From the NCBI GenBank assembly GCA_029718625.1, contig CM056397.1, forward strand, positions 2,814,590 through 2,878,589: DNA of 64,000 nt, given 5' to 3'. The stretch is from Synaphobranchus kaupii (taxonomy: Eukaryota > Chordata > Actinopteri > Anguilliformes > Synaphobranchidae). Shown one piece after another: positions 31,085 to 42,259 of this stretch. The stretch's first letter is position 1. Each line of letters opens with the position of its first letter. The notes beneath the pieces are model-generated. The model did no database searches, was not told the DNA's origin, and saw nothing but the letters and a program-made list of their open reading frames with translations. A program made the translations under genes and the position numbers.

Positions 31085-33711
31085 GATTAATAACATAAAT
31101 AACGTTATTTTGCCTTAATGATGACACTAAATATAATAAATCTGTCAGGTTGGCAACCCATAGGTTTAGCATATTTTCCCTTATTTTATAATGTCCTGCT
31201 TATGGAAATGCGACCAACCTATTTTACTTGTCGCGTAATGTTTTAAAATGATCCACTTTCCCAGGAAGACTGTGAAAAGTGCGATTTACAGCAGAGGAAA
31301 CAGACCTGCTCCTGTAAAGCGCACATGCAGATAATGGCATTAAAATTAATTGTAAATTAATTTTGTAATGTGCTGCAAATTTCGTTTCTAATTAGCCGCT
31401 TAGTTCTCTTTAAAATCTTTTGTTCAGTTATGGAATAACAGGTGAAATCAGCGGGGTTTTAATAAGCTGAGGGTATGGAAACCTTGTAACTGTAATTTAA
31501 AAAATATGAAGGACGAAGAATGACTAAGGTTACAATTCAGTTAACATGATGACATTTATCTCCGTTTTTTAACCATAGGCTATCGAAAAAACCTTATGTA
31601 TGCACAGCGAATCCGCTGTAGCCTAGGCTATTTGAAAAACAATAAAAGCAATATTCACTGGACAAGGTTTTTTACTTTTTTCAGTCACAAACCATTCTAT
31701 TTACTTACAGGCTGTATTCCTAGATAAACAGAGCTGTATTGTAATGACGTCTGAAGCGCATTTTCAGAACTCAAAAGTCTGTCTATTGCAGTGCGCGAGT
31801 TTTCCATTGAATGACAATTCACGCATTAGGTGTAAATGACAATTCGCGCATTAGGCTTGATATAGGTGTTATCAGCTCCTTTTTAATGGATAGCCATTGT
31901 CCCGTACCAAAAATTATCTGCTATTTGGGGTCCTTTTCTCTCTTACCTAAATAATTCTATAGTATGAAGTATATTTGAACCTGGCTAATTGTTGCTGTCT
32001 GTTTTAACACTCAACATATGAATATAGCACATTGTATGTGTAGACAGGCAGTTATGTATTATTATTATTATTTTGATAATTGATAAATAAAATAAAGAAG
32101 AAAAAAAAAACATTAAAATTAGGGATGGAACCGTTCGATATGGGCCATGTGAGTCAATCGGCAGTCCCTGAAATTACAGATACTCAACCTGTGTCTTTAA
32201 CGTGCTCGCTATAATCGAAGTGTGCCTTGTTTATATAGGCCTATGTCAATCATGTGAGAGCAAAAGAAACAAAACAAACTTAAATGAAAAATCTTGCATG
32301 CAAACGATACTATCCCTTTCATGCTGCTCGCTTAAATTTGACTGCGCTTAATCTCGCCACTTTTTCAGAACGTAAAGACACCTTTTAAAAGATAGCAAAG
32401 GAACAGCTAGATTCAGTAACCTATGTCCCGTTTTGAAATGCTACTTACTGGCTATAAAAATCATTGTAGTATTTATGCTAGTTGTGTTGTTTGTATTTTT
32501 AAACTGTAGGCCAGTGGTTCTCAACCCTGGTCCTGGGGACCCCCTGTGTATGCTGGTTTTCGTTCCAACCACAATTGCAATACTTGAATTTTAACGAGCT
32601 GTTAATTTTTCTTAATTAGGTGTTTTTAATGTTTAGAGTGATTATTTACATTCTTAAGCCACATTATGTTAGTAATAGCTATGCATGCCATGAAGAATAA
32701 AAGTCCAATATTCACATTGTGCTGTATTGTAAACAATTAAAAGGAGGTAAAAAATGTTTTAACTGATCAAATTAAAGACTGAGGTGAATCAATTGGCTCA
32801 TAATTGGTGAAATTGTGGACACATGGCCACTAAAACTAACCGTTTGGTAAATAATGAAGAATTCAAAGACAAATCAAATGATAATGAGCCAAACCCTGCA
32901 TTATGTTAACAAGTTTAAGGAAAAAATTATGAAGGAACTTAAACTTGTGTTCAATTACCTAATTAGGAGCCTGTTCACCTGAGTTCTTACCTCTTCTTTG
33001 TAATTCGTTTGCAAAATAACACAATAAGCATAACGAACATGGGATTTTTTTTCTTCAAAGCATGCATAGCTATTGCTAACATAACGTGGCTTAAGAGAGT
33101 AAAGAGTTTAAAGTGTTCTCTCTATACAATAAAAACACCTAATTAAGAAAAAATAACAGCTTGTTAAAATTCTGGTATTGCAATTGTGGTTGGAACGAAA
33201 ACCAGCATACACAGGGGGTCCCCAGGACCAGGGTTGAGAACCACTGCTGTAGGCTACCGACCGTCCGATCTGCCTCCGTATTGCTGCATAATCAATTCCG
33301 TCAATCTCGCCATCCCATGAGCCCAAACTTGCAATGCAATTAATAAAACGAAAATATGTTGTTTTAACGAAAATGTTTTAACTAGGCTTGTCGCGGTGAT
33401 CGGTTTAACCAATGGAATACTAAAAGCATATTAAAAGCTGTTGAAATAGCAGCCGTATCCAGACTTTTTTCATTTTCTTGAATTAAAAGCTTTCCAGGTG
33501 TTCTACAACTTTGTTGTTACTGCTAGCATAGAAATGCATCTTGTTGGATTGTTCATTTAACTATTTAAGCGGTGCAGCCGCTTCTATAGCCTACGTGACA
33601 TGTGTGTCCGTCCGTCCGTTCGTAGCATGAGATTTAAACCAATCAGGAGTCGCCTATGCGTCACATGCCCGGCAATACAATAGTAGCTTGAGAAAAGCAT
33701 CCCCCCAACAG
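31085..33711. repeat. 2.6-kb direct duplication, copy 1
   Basis: From GATTAATAACATAAATAACG at 31085 to CCCCCCAACAG at about 33711 the sequence is almost identical to 33996-36617; I saw only scattered one-base differences. It carries the hAT insertion at 32512-33246. Internal tracts (31720-31906) also occur reversed at 43.7 and 44.4 kb, and 32129-33533 reversed at 61.0-61.7 kb. No coding gene is recognised. Confidence 0.95.
32512..33246. mobile_element. hAT element in duplication copy 1 (735 bp)
   Basis: Ends CAGTGGTTCTCAACCCTGG and CCAGGGTTGAGAACCACTG are inverted repeats that continue about 70 bp. The 8-bp target duplication CTGTAGGC lies at 32504-32511 and 33247-33254. No transposase is encoded. 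Confidence 0.95.
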
Positions 33712-33731
33712 GGGATTCCTGCAGAACTGCA

Positions 33732-33860
33732 GAAGGGGCTTACAGCTTGCTGGGCGGGGCTTAAGGGGCCTACAGCTTGCTGGGCGGGGCTTGAGGGGGC
33801 TTACAGCTTGCTGGGCGGGGGCTTGAGGGGCTTACAGCTTGCTGGGCGGGGCTAAGCACT
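33732..33860. repeat. GC-rich minisatellite, four ~30-bp units
   Basis: ACAGCTTGCTGGGCGGGGC starts at 33742, 33772, 33803 and 33834 (the third with one extra G). It lies in the 284-bp gap between the two large duplicates and may have taken part in the rearrangement. Confidence 0.9.
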
Positions 33861-33917
33861 AGTGCGCATGCGGATGGACCGAATTTGGGTTTCCAGATTC
33901 TTTATTTAGTTTATTTC

Positions 33918-33975
33918 AGGGGTAGGCAACTCCAGGCCTTGCGGGCCGGTGTGTATGCAGGTTTTTGCTGCCACC
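33918..33975. mobile_element. hAT-type terminal fragment
   Basis: CAGGGGTAGGCAACTCCAGG with the following GGCCGGTGTGTATGCAGG resembles a common fish hAT end. It is cut by the start of duplication copy 2. Confidence 0.4.
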
Positions 33976-33995
33976 AGTTCCCAGTTTATGTTATT

Positions 33996-36617
33996 GATTA
34001 ATAACATAAATAACGTTATTTTGCCTTAATGATGACACTAAATATAATAAATCTGTCAGGTTGGCAACCCATAGGTTTAGCATATTTTCCCTTATTTTAT
34101 AATGTCCTGCTTATGGAAATGCGACCAACCTATTTTACTTGTAGCGTAATGTTTTAAAATGATCCACTTTCCCAGGAAGACCGTGAAAAGTGCGATTTAC
34201 AGCAGAGGAAACAGACCTGCTCCTGTAAAGCGCACATGCAGATAATGGCATTAAAATTAATTGTAAATTAATTTTGTAATGTGCTGCAAATTTCGTTTCT
34301 AATTAGCCGCTTAGTTCTCTTTAAAATCTTTTGTTCAGTTATGGAATAACAGGTGAAATTAGCGGGGTTTAATAAGCTGAGGGTATGGAAACCTTGTAAC
34401 TGTAATTAAAAAAATATGAAGGACGAAGAATGACTAAGGTTACAATTCAGTTAACATGATGACATTTATCTCCGTTTTTTAACCATAGGCTATCGAAAAA
34501 ACCTTATGTATGCACAGCGAATCCGCTGTAGCCTAGGCTATTTGAAAAACAATAAAAGCAATATTCACTGGACAAGGTTTTTTACTTTTTTCAGTCACAA
34601 ACCATTCTATTTACTTACAGGCTGTATTCCTAGATAAACAGAGCTGTATTGTAATGACGTCTGAAGCGCATTTTCAGAACTCAAAAGTCTGTCTATTGCA
34701 GTGCGCGAGTTTTCCATTGAATGACAATTCACGCATTAGGTGTAAATGACAATTCGCGCATTAGGCTTGATATAGGTGTTATCAGCTCCTTTTTAATGGA
34801 TAGCCATTGTCCCGTACCAAAAATGATCTGCTATTTGGGGTCCTTTTCTCTCTTACCTAAATAATTCTATAGTATGAAGTATATTTGAACCTGGCTAATT
34901 GTTGCTGTCTGTTTTAACACTCAACATATGAATATAGCACATTGTATGTGTAGACAGGCAGTTATGTATTATTATTATTATTTTGATAATTGATAAATAA
35001 AATAAAGAAAAAAAAAAAACATTAAAATTAGGGATGGAACCGTTCGATATGGGCCATGTGAGTCAATCGGCAGTCCCTGAAATTACAGATACTCAACCTG
35101 TGTCTTTAACGTGCTCGCTATAATCGAAGTGTGCCTTGTTTATATAGGCCTATGTCAATCATGTGAGAGCAAAAGAAACAAAACAAACTTAAATGAAAAA
35201 TCTTGCATGCAAACGATACTATCCCTTTCATGCTGCTCGCTTAAATTTGACTGCGCTTAATCTCGCCACTTTTTCAGAACGTAAAGACACCTTTTAAAAG
35301 ATAGCAAAGGAACAGCTAGATTCAGTAACCTATGTCCCGTTTTGAAATGCTACTTACTGGCTATAAAAATCATTGTAGTATTTATGCTAGTTGTGTTGTT
35401 TGTATTTTTAAACTGTAGGCCAGTGGTTCTCAACCCTGGTCCTGGGGACCCCCTGTGTATGCTGGTTTTCGTTCCAACCACAATTGCAATACTTGAATTT
35501 TAACGAGCTGTTAATTTTTCTTAATTAGGTGTTTTTAATGTTTAGAGTGATTATTTACATTCTTAAGCCACATTATGTTAGTAATAGCTATGCATGCCAT
35601 GAAGAATAAAAGTCCAATATTCACATTGTGCTGTATTGTAAACAATTAAAAGGAGGTAAAAAATGTTTTAACTGATCAAATTAAAGACTGAGGTGAATCA
35701 ATTGGCTCATAATTGGTGAAATTGTGGACACATGGCCACTAAAACTAACCGTTTGGTAAATAATGAAGAATTCAAAGACAAATCAAATGATAATGAGCCA
35801 AACCTGCATTGTGTTAACAAGTTTAAGGAAAAAATTATGAAGGAACTTAAACTTGTGTTCAATTACCTAATTAGGAGCCTGTTCACCTGAGTTCTTACCT
35901 CTTCTTTGTAATTGTTTGCAAAATAACACAATAAGCATAACGAACATGGGATTTTTTTTTCTTCAAAGCATGCATAGCTATTGCTAACATACACGTGGCT
36001 TAAGAGAGTAAAGAGTTTAAAGTGTTCTCTCTATACAATAAAAACACCTAATTAAGAAAAAATAACAGCTTGTTAAAATTCTGGTATTGCAATTGTGGTT
36101 GGAACGAAAACCAGCATACACAGGGGGTCCCAGGACCAGGGTTGAGAACCACTGCTGTAGGCTACCGACCGTCCGATCTGCCTCCGTATTGCTGCATAAT
36201 CAATTCCGTCAATCTCGCCATCCATGAGCCCAAACTTGCAACGCAATTAATAAAACAAAAATATGTTGTTTTAACGAAAATGTTTTAACTAGGCTTGTCG
36301 CGGTGATCGGTTTAACCAATGGAATACTAAAAGCATATTAAAAGCTGTTGAAATAGCAGCCGTATCCAGACTTTTTTCATTTTCTTGAATTAAAAGCTTT
36401 CAGGTGTTCTACAACTTTGTTGTTACTGCTAGCATAGAAATGCATCTTGTTGGATTGTTCATTTAACTTTTTAAGCGGTGCAGCCGCTTCTATAGCCTAC
36501 GTGACATGTGTGTCCGTCCGTCCGTTCGTAGCATGAGATTTAAACAAATCAGGAGTCGCCTATGCGTCACATGCCCGGCAATACAATAGTAGCTTGAGAA
36601 AAGCATCCCCCCAACAG
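33996..36617. repeat. 2.6-kb direct duplication, copy 2
   Basis: Offset from copy 1 is 2911 bp at the start. Small differences include GACCGTG for GACTGTG, one T fewer in an AGCGGGGTTT run, and a one-base loss in the hAT right end. Length differs by only about 5 bp. Confidence 0.95.
35421..36154. mobile_element. hAT element in duplication copy 2
   Basis: Same position, orientation and CTGTAGGC flanks as in copy 1, so the hAT insertion predates the duplication. Confidence 0.95.
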
Positions 36618-36644
36618 ACAGCTCTATCTCAAAAAATATACATG

Positions 36645-37735
36645 TCACAGCTTAGATATTTACACCGTAGGAATCCTGGGAACCAGATGCACATCTGTAT
36701 AATATGTCTTGTGTACCTTAAAAACTGTAGTCGTGGTCACAAGAAAATGGGTTTGAAATTGAAATTACCAGCTGCCGCTAGAGTGGAGTTTTGAACATTC
36801 CACCATTTGTGTGAATGGGGAGCATGGTTTTCAAACAACACTGAATATTTTACAAACTAAAAATGTCACAGCTTAAATATTTACACCGTAGGAATCCTGG
36901 GAACCACATGAACATTTTGATACATATTATGGCTGTGTTCGGAATGGCTCACTCATTCACTCCCTCCCTATACACTATTTAGGGAATCTACATAGAGCAC
37001 TAGATAGGGATTCACTGGTTAAAGGAGGAGACGATTTCGGACACTACTGTTTCTGAGCAGGTTACTTAGCAACGCGCGACGCTTGCGTGACAGCGGTCAC
37101 GGGCTTGGTGAGAAAGCATGCAAGAAACGGTAAAAAAGTGTTCTTTTTTTATTTTGAACAAGGGTTTTGTTGTCTCGTTGTAGGTAGATAGGTAAGTTAG
37201 GTAACTAGGTAGCTAGTTAGCTAATTAAGTTGCATTTTCCATTAAACATTAATAATTGTTGAATTTTAAAAAATAGTTAACACTTTGTAATATATTTAAT
37301 CTACCGCGTTTATTTATATTTCGGTTATAAAGCCGACTAAACTGATTTAAATATAGGCTACAAGATGAAACTTGCATTTATATTTACATTTGTAGACCAG
37401 CGCAGGCTCAGCCGTCACCATCTTGACAAAAAAAATGTCTCCGGTGATGTAGTGTACATCGTTTGTACCCTACATTTTGTGGTGCATTGTGGGGGATATC
37501 AAGTGCACTATTTAGGGTGTCAAATTTGACATTTTGAATTCGGACACCCTACAAAATGGCTGATACCCTAAATAGTGCACTATATAGTGAATAGGGAGCT
37601 ATTTCGGACACAGCCTATGTCTGTGTACCTTAAAAACTGTAGTCGTCATCACAAGTTAGAAAATGGGTTTGAAATTGAAATGACCAACTGCCGCTAGAGT
37701 GGAGTTTTGAACATTCCACCTGTTAGCAAGGTGAG
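36645..37735. repeat. Tandem ~215-bp repeat, second unit split by a MITE
   Basis: ATGTCACAGCTTA-ATATTTAC and CCGTAGGAATCCTGGGAACC occur at about 36645 and 36860. GTACCTTAAAAACTGTAGTC and CTGCCGCTAGAGTGGAG occur at about 36712-36790 and 37625-37705. The second unit is interrupted by the element at 36931-37615. Confidence 0.85.
36931..37615. mobile_element. MITE with GGCTGTGT ends and TAT target duplication
   Basis: Left tip GGCTGTGTTCGGAATGGCTC and right tip CGGACACAGCC, with CCCTATACACTATTTAGGG-type subterminal repeats. TAT flanks both sides (36928-36930 and 37616-37618), suiting a 3-bp-target family such as PIF/Harbinger. The interior has AT-rich sequence and a palindrome near 37515-37560. 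No ORF. Confidence 0.8.
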
Positions 37736-38010
37736 TCGCCGTAGCAACCCCCCAAAGCAAAATCAATACAAAATCTACCACCAGTGTTCTGCTGGATCCA
37801 ACATGGAACGGCCCAACAATCCATGCACCCTCTTGTTGAGTTTGGAATTCCATTGTTATTGTTCAAGTAATAACTGTAATCTTTCCTGTTTGTTATCAGA
37901 GTACTAACTGTCATATTTCCTGTTTCTTCTGAAATACCAATGACTGTCCTTTTATCTCCAATATCACCAAACCAGAGGCCATTGTTTTTGTACATGTAAA
38001 CAACACACAC
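37723..38010 (-). other. Unrecognised ORF-like stretch (minus strand)
   Basis: An open stretch of about 95 codons has protein-like composition, including N-N-G-L-W-F-G-D-I-G-D, T-V-I-G-I-S and N-N-N-N-G. I recognise no family, start or splice sites, and the region is surrounded by repeats. It may be an old transposon or gene fragment. Confidence 0.2.
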
Positions 38011-38090
38011 ATTTTCTATTGCATTTTTTAATATGATTGCTCATAAACCTGCACCGCTTACTTCACCACCTGGGTGTGATTTTTTCATTT

Positions 38091-38660
38091 AGAGTGGTTT
38101 TCTCAATAAATCATTAGCCTATATAATAATAATCCTTAAGACTTCTCCTTGAATTTTATAAAGCATAATAATAGTAATGATAATAATATTACTATACATA
38201 ATCATTTATGTATCCAAGTTCATATAGTAAAATAAGAAACTAACAAAAAAAGTACAATATGAAATCACAACAGGCAGAAAGGGCTGTTACTGTGGAAATA
38301 CTGTGGAGTTTCCATTCAAATGTATAATGGAATGGTTTGATGTTTTTATAAAACTGAGTTGATTATATATTGTACCTCAGATTCTTTCCAGTTCTTATCC
38401 AAAATTATTGTTCCCCCGTGTCCCCCGGTTAGGGGGTGGGGGGTTCAAATAGGTTAACAAAAACTACCTTTAACAAAACAATAGATAAATACTAGAAAAG
38501 ATCACATTTCCAAAATTTTTTAATAAATCACATTTCATATATGTAATGCACCTTCCGGGAGAAGCCCTGCCCACTTCCAGTTTCTATCCGAATACAGATA
38601 CAGGTACAGATAATGTTGATGGTCGAACAAATAGATACAGATAGTGGCACCGCTGCACAC
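38091..38660. repeat. Dispersed repeat D2, inverted partner at 60500-61010
   Basis: TTTTCTCAATAAATCATT, AGGCAGAAAGGGCTGTTA, ATGGTTTGATGTTTTTATAA, CAAATAGGTTAACAAAAAC and a GATACAGATACAGG tract all recur in reverse complement at 60.5-61.0 kb. The end, ACCGCTGCACACCCCTA, is hAT-like. Confidence 0.85.
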
Positions 38661-38911
38661 CCCTATACTGTACATAGTTAAATGTAGCATGATTCAAATA
38701 TGTATCTGTGCAACTTTAACACTTTGATTTGGTTTTGAAAACATCATATGAAGTATATGCAGCAAACTTTCAGAAACGTGAGAGGGATGATCTTGAAAAT
38801 GTGTCTTTTGTTGTTTTACCTAAACAGACACATGGCTAAAACTGAACCAGCATACGTCAGCCTTTTGAAACATCACATAGTTTTCCTCTTTTTTTCCTCA
38901 AAATTGCCCAG
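38661..38911. other. No feature recognised
   Basis: AT-rich, ending in a T-rich polypyrimidine tract that suits the splice acceptor at 38910-38911. Confidence 0.4.
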
Positions 38912-39063
38912 GACTTTGGAGTGATGTATCCAGATAGTGGTGATAAGATATTTGAACCGTGGGCTACAGCATTTGCAGCTCAGATTTGCAAGAGCCGAAA
39001 GACTGTTCTGTTTCCTGATAGAGAGGGGGACTCAATAACAATAAGTATCATTCTTACTCAGAG
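38912..39063 (+). CDS. Internal exon-like coding piece, unrecognised family
   Basis: Bounded by an acceptor (TTTTTTTCCTC, then CCCAG) and a donor (CAGAG|GTAGGT). The 152-bp exon has one open frame: D-F-G-V-M-Y-P-D-S-G-D, then E-P-W-A-T-A-F, ending in I-S-I-I-L-T-Q. The D-F-x-x-x-Y-P plus later W pattern recalls a conserved block in multicopy uncharacterised fish proteins that I cannot name confidently. No neighbouring exon is visible. It could be a host exon or a captured or retained fragment. Confidence 0.35.
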
Positions 39064-39373
39064 GTAGGTAGTAATGAGTAGTTAGTAGTACAAGTACTTT
39101 GTTGCATGTACTTAATTTAGAGTACACTATCACAAAGATGCTTTACAGAAAAAATACTAGGCCTGAATCTGCAAAAAAAATAGGCAAAAACTCAAATATT
39201 TTTAGTGAGGAAGTACAACAAAAACAGCAGTTAACAACAGCTACAAAGTGATTAACCTACCTTATAAAAAAACTTGCAATCATTTCCTGGTTGTTTCAAA
39301 CATACCCAGTTTTGCCATGTTTAGCCTGTTCAAGCATTTTAGTTATCCATCTAGACGTAGCTAGAACAGACGT

Positions 39374-39640
39374 GCAGTCCATAACTATTTGGACAATTTT
39401 TTGTTTTTTTGGCTCTGTACTCAGCAAATTGGATTTGAAGTGGAACAGTGACTATGAGGTTAAAGTGCAGACTTTTAGCTTTAATTTGAGGGTTTTTACA
39501 TCCATATCGGGTGAACCGTGTAGCAGTTGTAGCCATTTTTATACATGCCCCCCCTATTTTAGGGGACCAAAAGTAATTGGACAAATGAACATAAACTTAG
39601 TCATCATATTTAATATTTGGTCGCAAATCCTTTGGTATGC
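39374..39640 (+). mobile_element. Tc1-like left end
   Basis: CAGTCCATAACTATTTGGAC, TTTAGCTTTAATTTGAGGG, CATCCATATCGGGTGAAC and GGGGACCAAAAGTAATTGGA are the ordered outer parts of a well-known fish Tc1 family. The inner part runs into the module at 39601. No right end is seen. Confidence 0.75.
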
Positions 39641-39925
39641 CATGACTTCCTGATGTCTGTGACCCAGAAACATCAAAAGACCCTTGATATCTTATTTTCA
39701 GGTACTCTTACAAGGAGTACTATAACCTCTCTGCATTTGAATGGATCTCTATGGGAAATTGGGGGTGGTACTGGATTAAGCTGTAAATTACACAGGAATA
39801 GTATGGAACACATGGTGGGCTAAATGGCTGTAAGTCATCAAGGGTCTGAGGTATGAAATGAGCCTGAAACTATTACTCTCCTGCCAGATATGCAGTAGAT
39901 ATGGATAGATCACTTTAAAACACTA
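39601..39925. repeat. Module shared with 22660-22990
   Basis: Same order of tracts as the copy inside the 22.4-kb Tc1 element, about 85% alike by eye. Here it follows a different Tc1 end directly. Confidence 0.8.
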
Positions 39926-40206
39926 CTGAACTTTGGTAGAACTTTGGGTTGTGTAGTTACCTGGCCAAGATACGAGTCCAAATGGTGGCGAAATATGTTT
40001 GTTAGTTGCTCTGTGCTTCCCTGTGGTGATAATCCAGAATAGGGTTATTTGTCGCTCTCCATTCCCTTCTATAGGGCAGCTAAAATGGTCTCAAAATGGC
40101 AGTTCTAGCATGTATAAGAACTAGAACGAAGTGGATTCTGCGAATACAAACAATAACCAGTCCGCGTACGTATTATTATTTTTCAAATTAAATGGCCCTT
40201 TCCTAT

Positions 40207-40300
40207 GGAGGATTATTCAGCCCAAAATTAAAATGAAAACTAAAATTAAAATGGAGGATTATTCAGCCCAAAATTAAAATGAAAATTAAAAACTTTTCAT
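40207..40300. repeat. 46-bp tandem duplication
   Basis: GGAGGATTATTCAGCCCAAA begins at 40207 and 40253. Confidence 0.9.
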
Positions 40301-40723
40301 TTCCATTTTCAAACTATGTAAATGAGGGGGCAAGCAGGGTGGGCCTCATACAGGTTTAGTGCAGTAGCACTTAATGAACACTAGGGGGAGCATAGCATAG
40401 GGATGGGTAACAGTCTATGCTTCAGTGACACAAGACTCAAAATGCTGTCAGGGCACTCGTAAATTTTAATGGATGAAATGATGAAGAATCTGAGCAGTGT
40501 TATAAAGTATTCTTGTTTTATGAAAGAAACGGTATTCATTCATATGCATTGTCCAAAATGCTTCTTGTTTTCTTCTGACGTGGTCGCCTTTGTTCATTGT
40601 GATATGACGTAGTGTTGTTTTTGTTTTGTACTCACAAGTGGGCTACCACTGATTCAGATACCAGTACGCTATTCTACCTAACACACAGTCAGGTGCTAGC
40701 TAGCCAGCTATAGGTCAAACCTG

Positions 40724-40917
40724 CGAGGTGGAAAATCCAGGTTCAGAAAGTGAAAGTCCTCCCTAATCATTTGTTCCAATCACCTGGATTTGCTAATTAT
40801 CACAATTCTTCAGCCAAGAGTTAGGAGCTAATAGGCTAATTAGTGAAATTGTGAGTTCATGGGTGGAAGAAACACGGCAGGACTTTTACTTTCTGACCCC
40901 TGGACTTTCCACCTCTG
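40724..40917. mobile_element. 194-bp hAT-type MITE with 8-bp target duplication
   Basis: Ends CGAGGTGGAAAATCC and GGACTTTCCACCTCTG, flanked by CAAACCTG at 40716-40723 and 40918-40925. A diverged sister copy lies at 52798-52979. Confidence 0.9.
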
Positions 40918-41047
40918 CAAACCTGGTAGTAGCCTACGGTAGGCTACATTGTGCTAGGTTAAACGTTGGATTGGATCAGTTGTGTTGGACTGCTGGAAAT
41001 AAATGAAATCCTCTTGTAAAATAAATGAAAAGACCGCAAATGAGTCA

Positions 41048-41145
41048 CTGGATCATTTAAACTTTTAACCTGTCTCCGGTACTTTAAGCGAACATTAAGG
41101 CATTGCTTAAAAAAGTCTATCGACAGCCAGATTCTACCTGCTACT
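41048..41145. repeat. Dispersed repeat D3, copy 1
   Basis: AACTTTTAACCTG-CTCCG, CGAACATTAAGGCAT and AAAAAGTCTAT match 42260-42355. The end of that copy is mirrored at 43225-43275. Confidence 0.75.
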
Positions 41146-41588
41146 TGCTAATGCGAACTGCGAAGAAGAGGCGAGACAACGTGTTACTCACACTATTGTG
41201 CAACTCTTATATTAACTGTATTTGTGGAAATGTATCAAGTAAATCACTGTATTAACCTAGCCCTGTGAGAAATTGTCTTTATTGGTTTTAAATTTCATTT
41301 CCAATAAAACACTTTTTCTTTAAAGCACAATTTGCCATGCAATCATTTCACATTTTTAAAACATACTTCATCAGGGGGGAATTTAAATTTCCCTTCCCTT
41401 TTTAATTTTTACATTAAAATAGACATACAACAATCTAGACACCACAGAAAGACATCACATACAAAAAAAGAAAAAACACCAAAACAAAAAGAAGAGATTC
41501 AAAAACATTGAAATGGAGAGAAAAACATGCGTTCCCGGGTTGTTGGGCGGGCAAATGTTCAGATTTTTAGTTCTCTCTCTTCCTTGGG

Positions 41589-41972
41589 ATGGAGGGGGGT
41601 GGACTAGATGATCAGTTCTTTCCAATGGTCCACCCCCCATTTCTCTCTCGCCAGACGCTTGTCCTTTACAAAGTCCACCATAACGCCGTCTTGGAGGAGG
41701 TTTTGCGCCCTCCTCCTAAGAGTGAAAGCAATCCTGAGAGGAGCACATCAGCGGGGAGGCAGAGAACACAGGAGGAGCGCAGCAAGGCAGGGAGGCAGAG
41801 AACACAGGAGGAGCACAGCAAGGCAGGGAGGCAGAGAACACAGGAGGAGCACAGCAAGGCAGGGAGGCAGAGAACACAGGAGGAGCACAGCAAGGCAGGG
41901 AGGCAGAGAACACAGGAGGAGCACAGCAAGGCAGGGAGGCAGAGAACACAGGACGATCAATTAACAAAGTAA
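41589..41972 (+). CDS. ORF with six 12-residue repeats (127 aa), unknown
   Basis: The ATG at 41589 opens 127 codons. The first about 54 residues are unique (Pro-rich near P-P-P-K). The rest is a 36-bp minisatellite read as A-G-R-Q-R-T-Q-E-E-H-S-K repeated six times, with start points 36 bp apart from about 41758. The repeat keeps all frames open, so expression is not implied. A hAT-like end follows at 42078, suggesting this lies in a transposon. No homologue is recognised. Confidence 0.3.
   Translation: MEGGGLDDQFFPMVHPPFLSRQTLVLYKVHHNAVLEEVLRPPPKSESNPERSTSAGRQRTQEERSKAGRQRTQEEHSKAGRQRTQEEHSKAGRQRTQEEHSKAGRQRTQEEHSKAGRQRTQDDQLTK
41752..41960. repeat. 36-bp minisatellite, six units
   Basis: GGCAGAGAACACAGGAGGAG repeats every 36 bp with almost no divergence; the first unit has GCGC for GCAC and the last is cut. 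Confidence 0.95.
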
Positions 41973-42029
41973 TTAATTCATTGTTTTAAAAAAATCGGCG
42001 CGCACTGCGTACGTGGATATCACACATTC

Positions 42030-42078
42030 TCTTTAGGGGCTGAGCCCCTGGTGTTTCAAATGTCTAGATCCGCCCCTG
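42030..42078. mobile_element. Right end of a hAT element
   Basis: GCTGAGCCCCTGGTGTTTCA then CTAGATCCGCCCCTG is the reverse of a common fish hAT terminus (CAGGGGCGGATCTAG). The left end was not identified. Confidence 0.6.
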
Positions 42079-42259
42079 GAAGTAACAATAGCCTCCTATG
42101 TTGTGAGGATGCGATATGTTTAGGGTAAATTGTGACTGTTTATTTGAGCTTGCTAGCTGTTTATTATCCTAAAATAGCTCTCATAAGTGTTTCTGTTATC
42201 CATCTATCATTAATTGTGTTTACTGTATTACACACTTCATGTGTGTGCATGACTATAGC

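Noticed and set aside
41666..41967. Cys/Leu/Pro-rich ORFs on the minus strand
   Set aside because: Complement of the 36-bp minisatellite, again open in several frames by periodicity alone.
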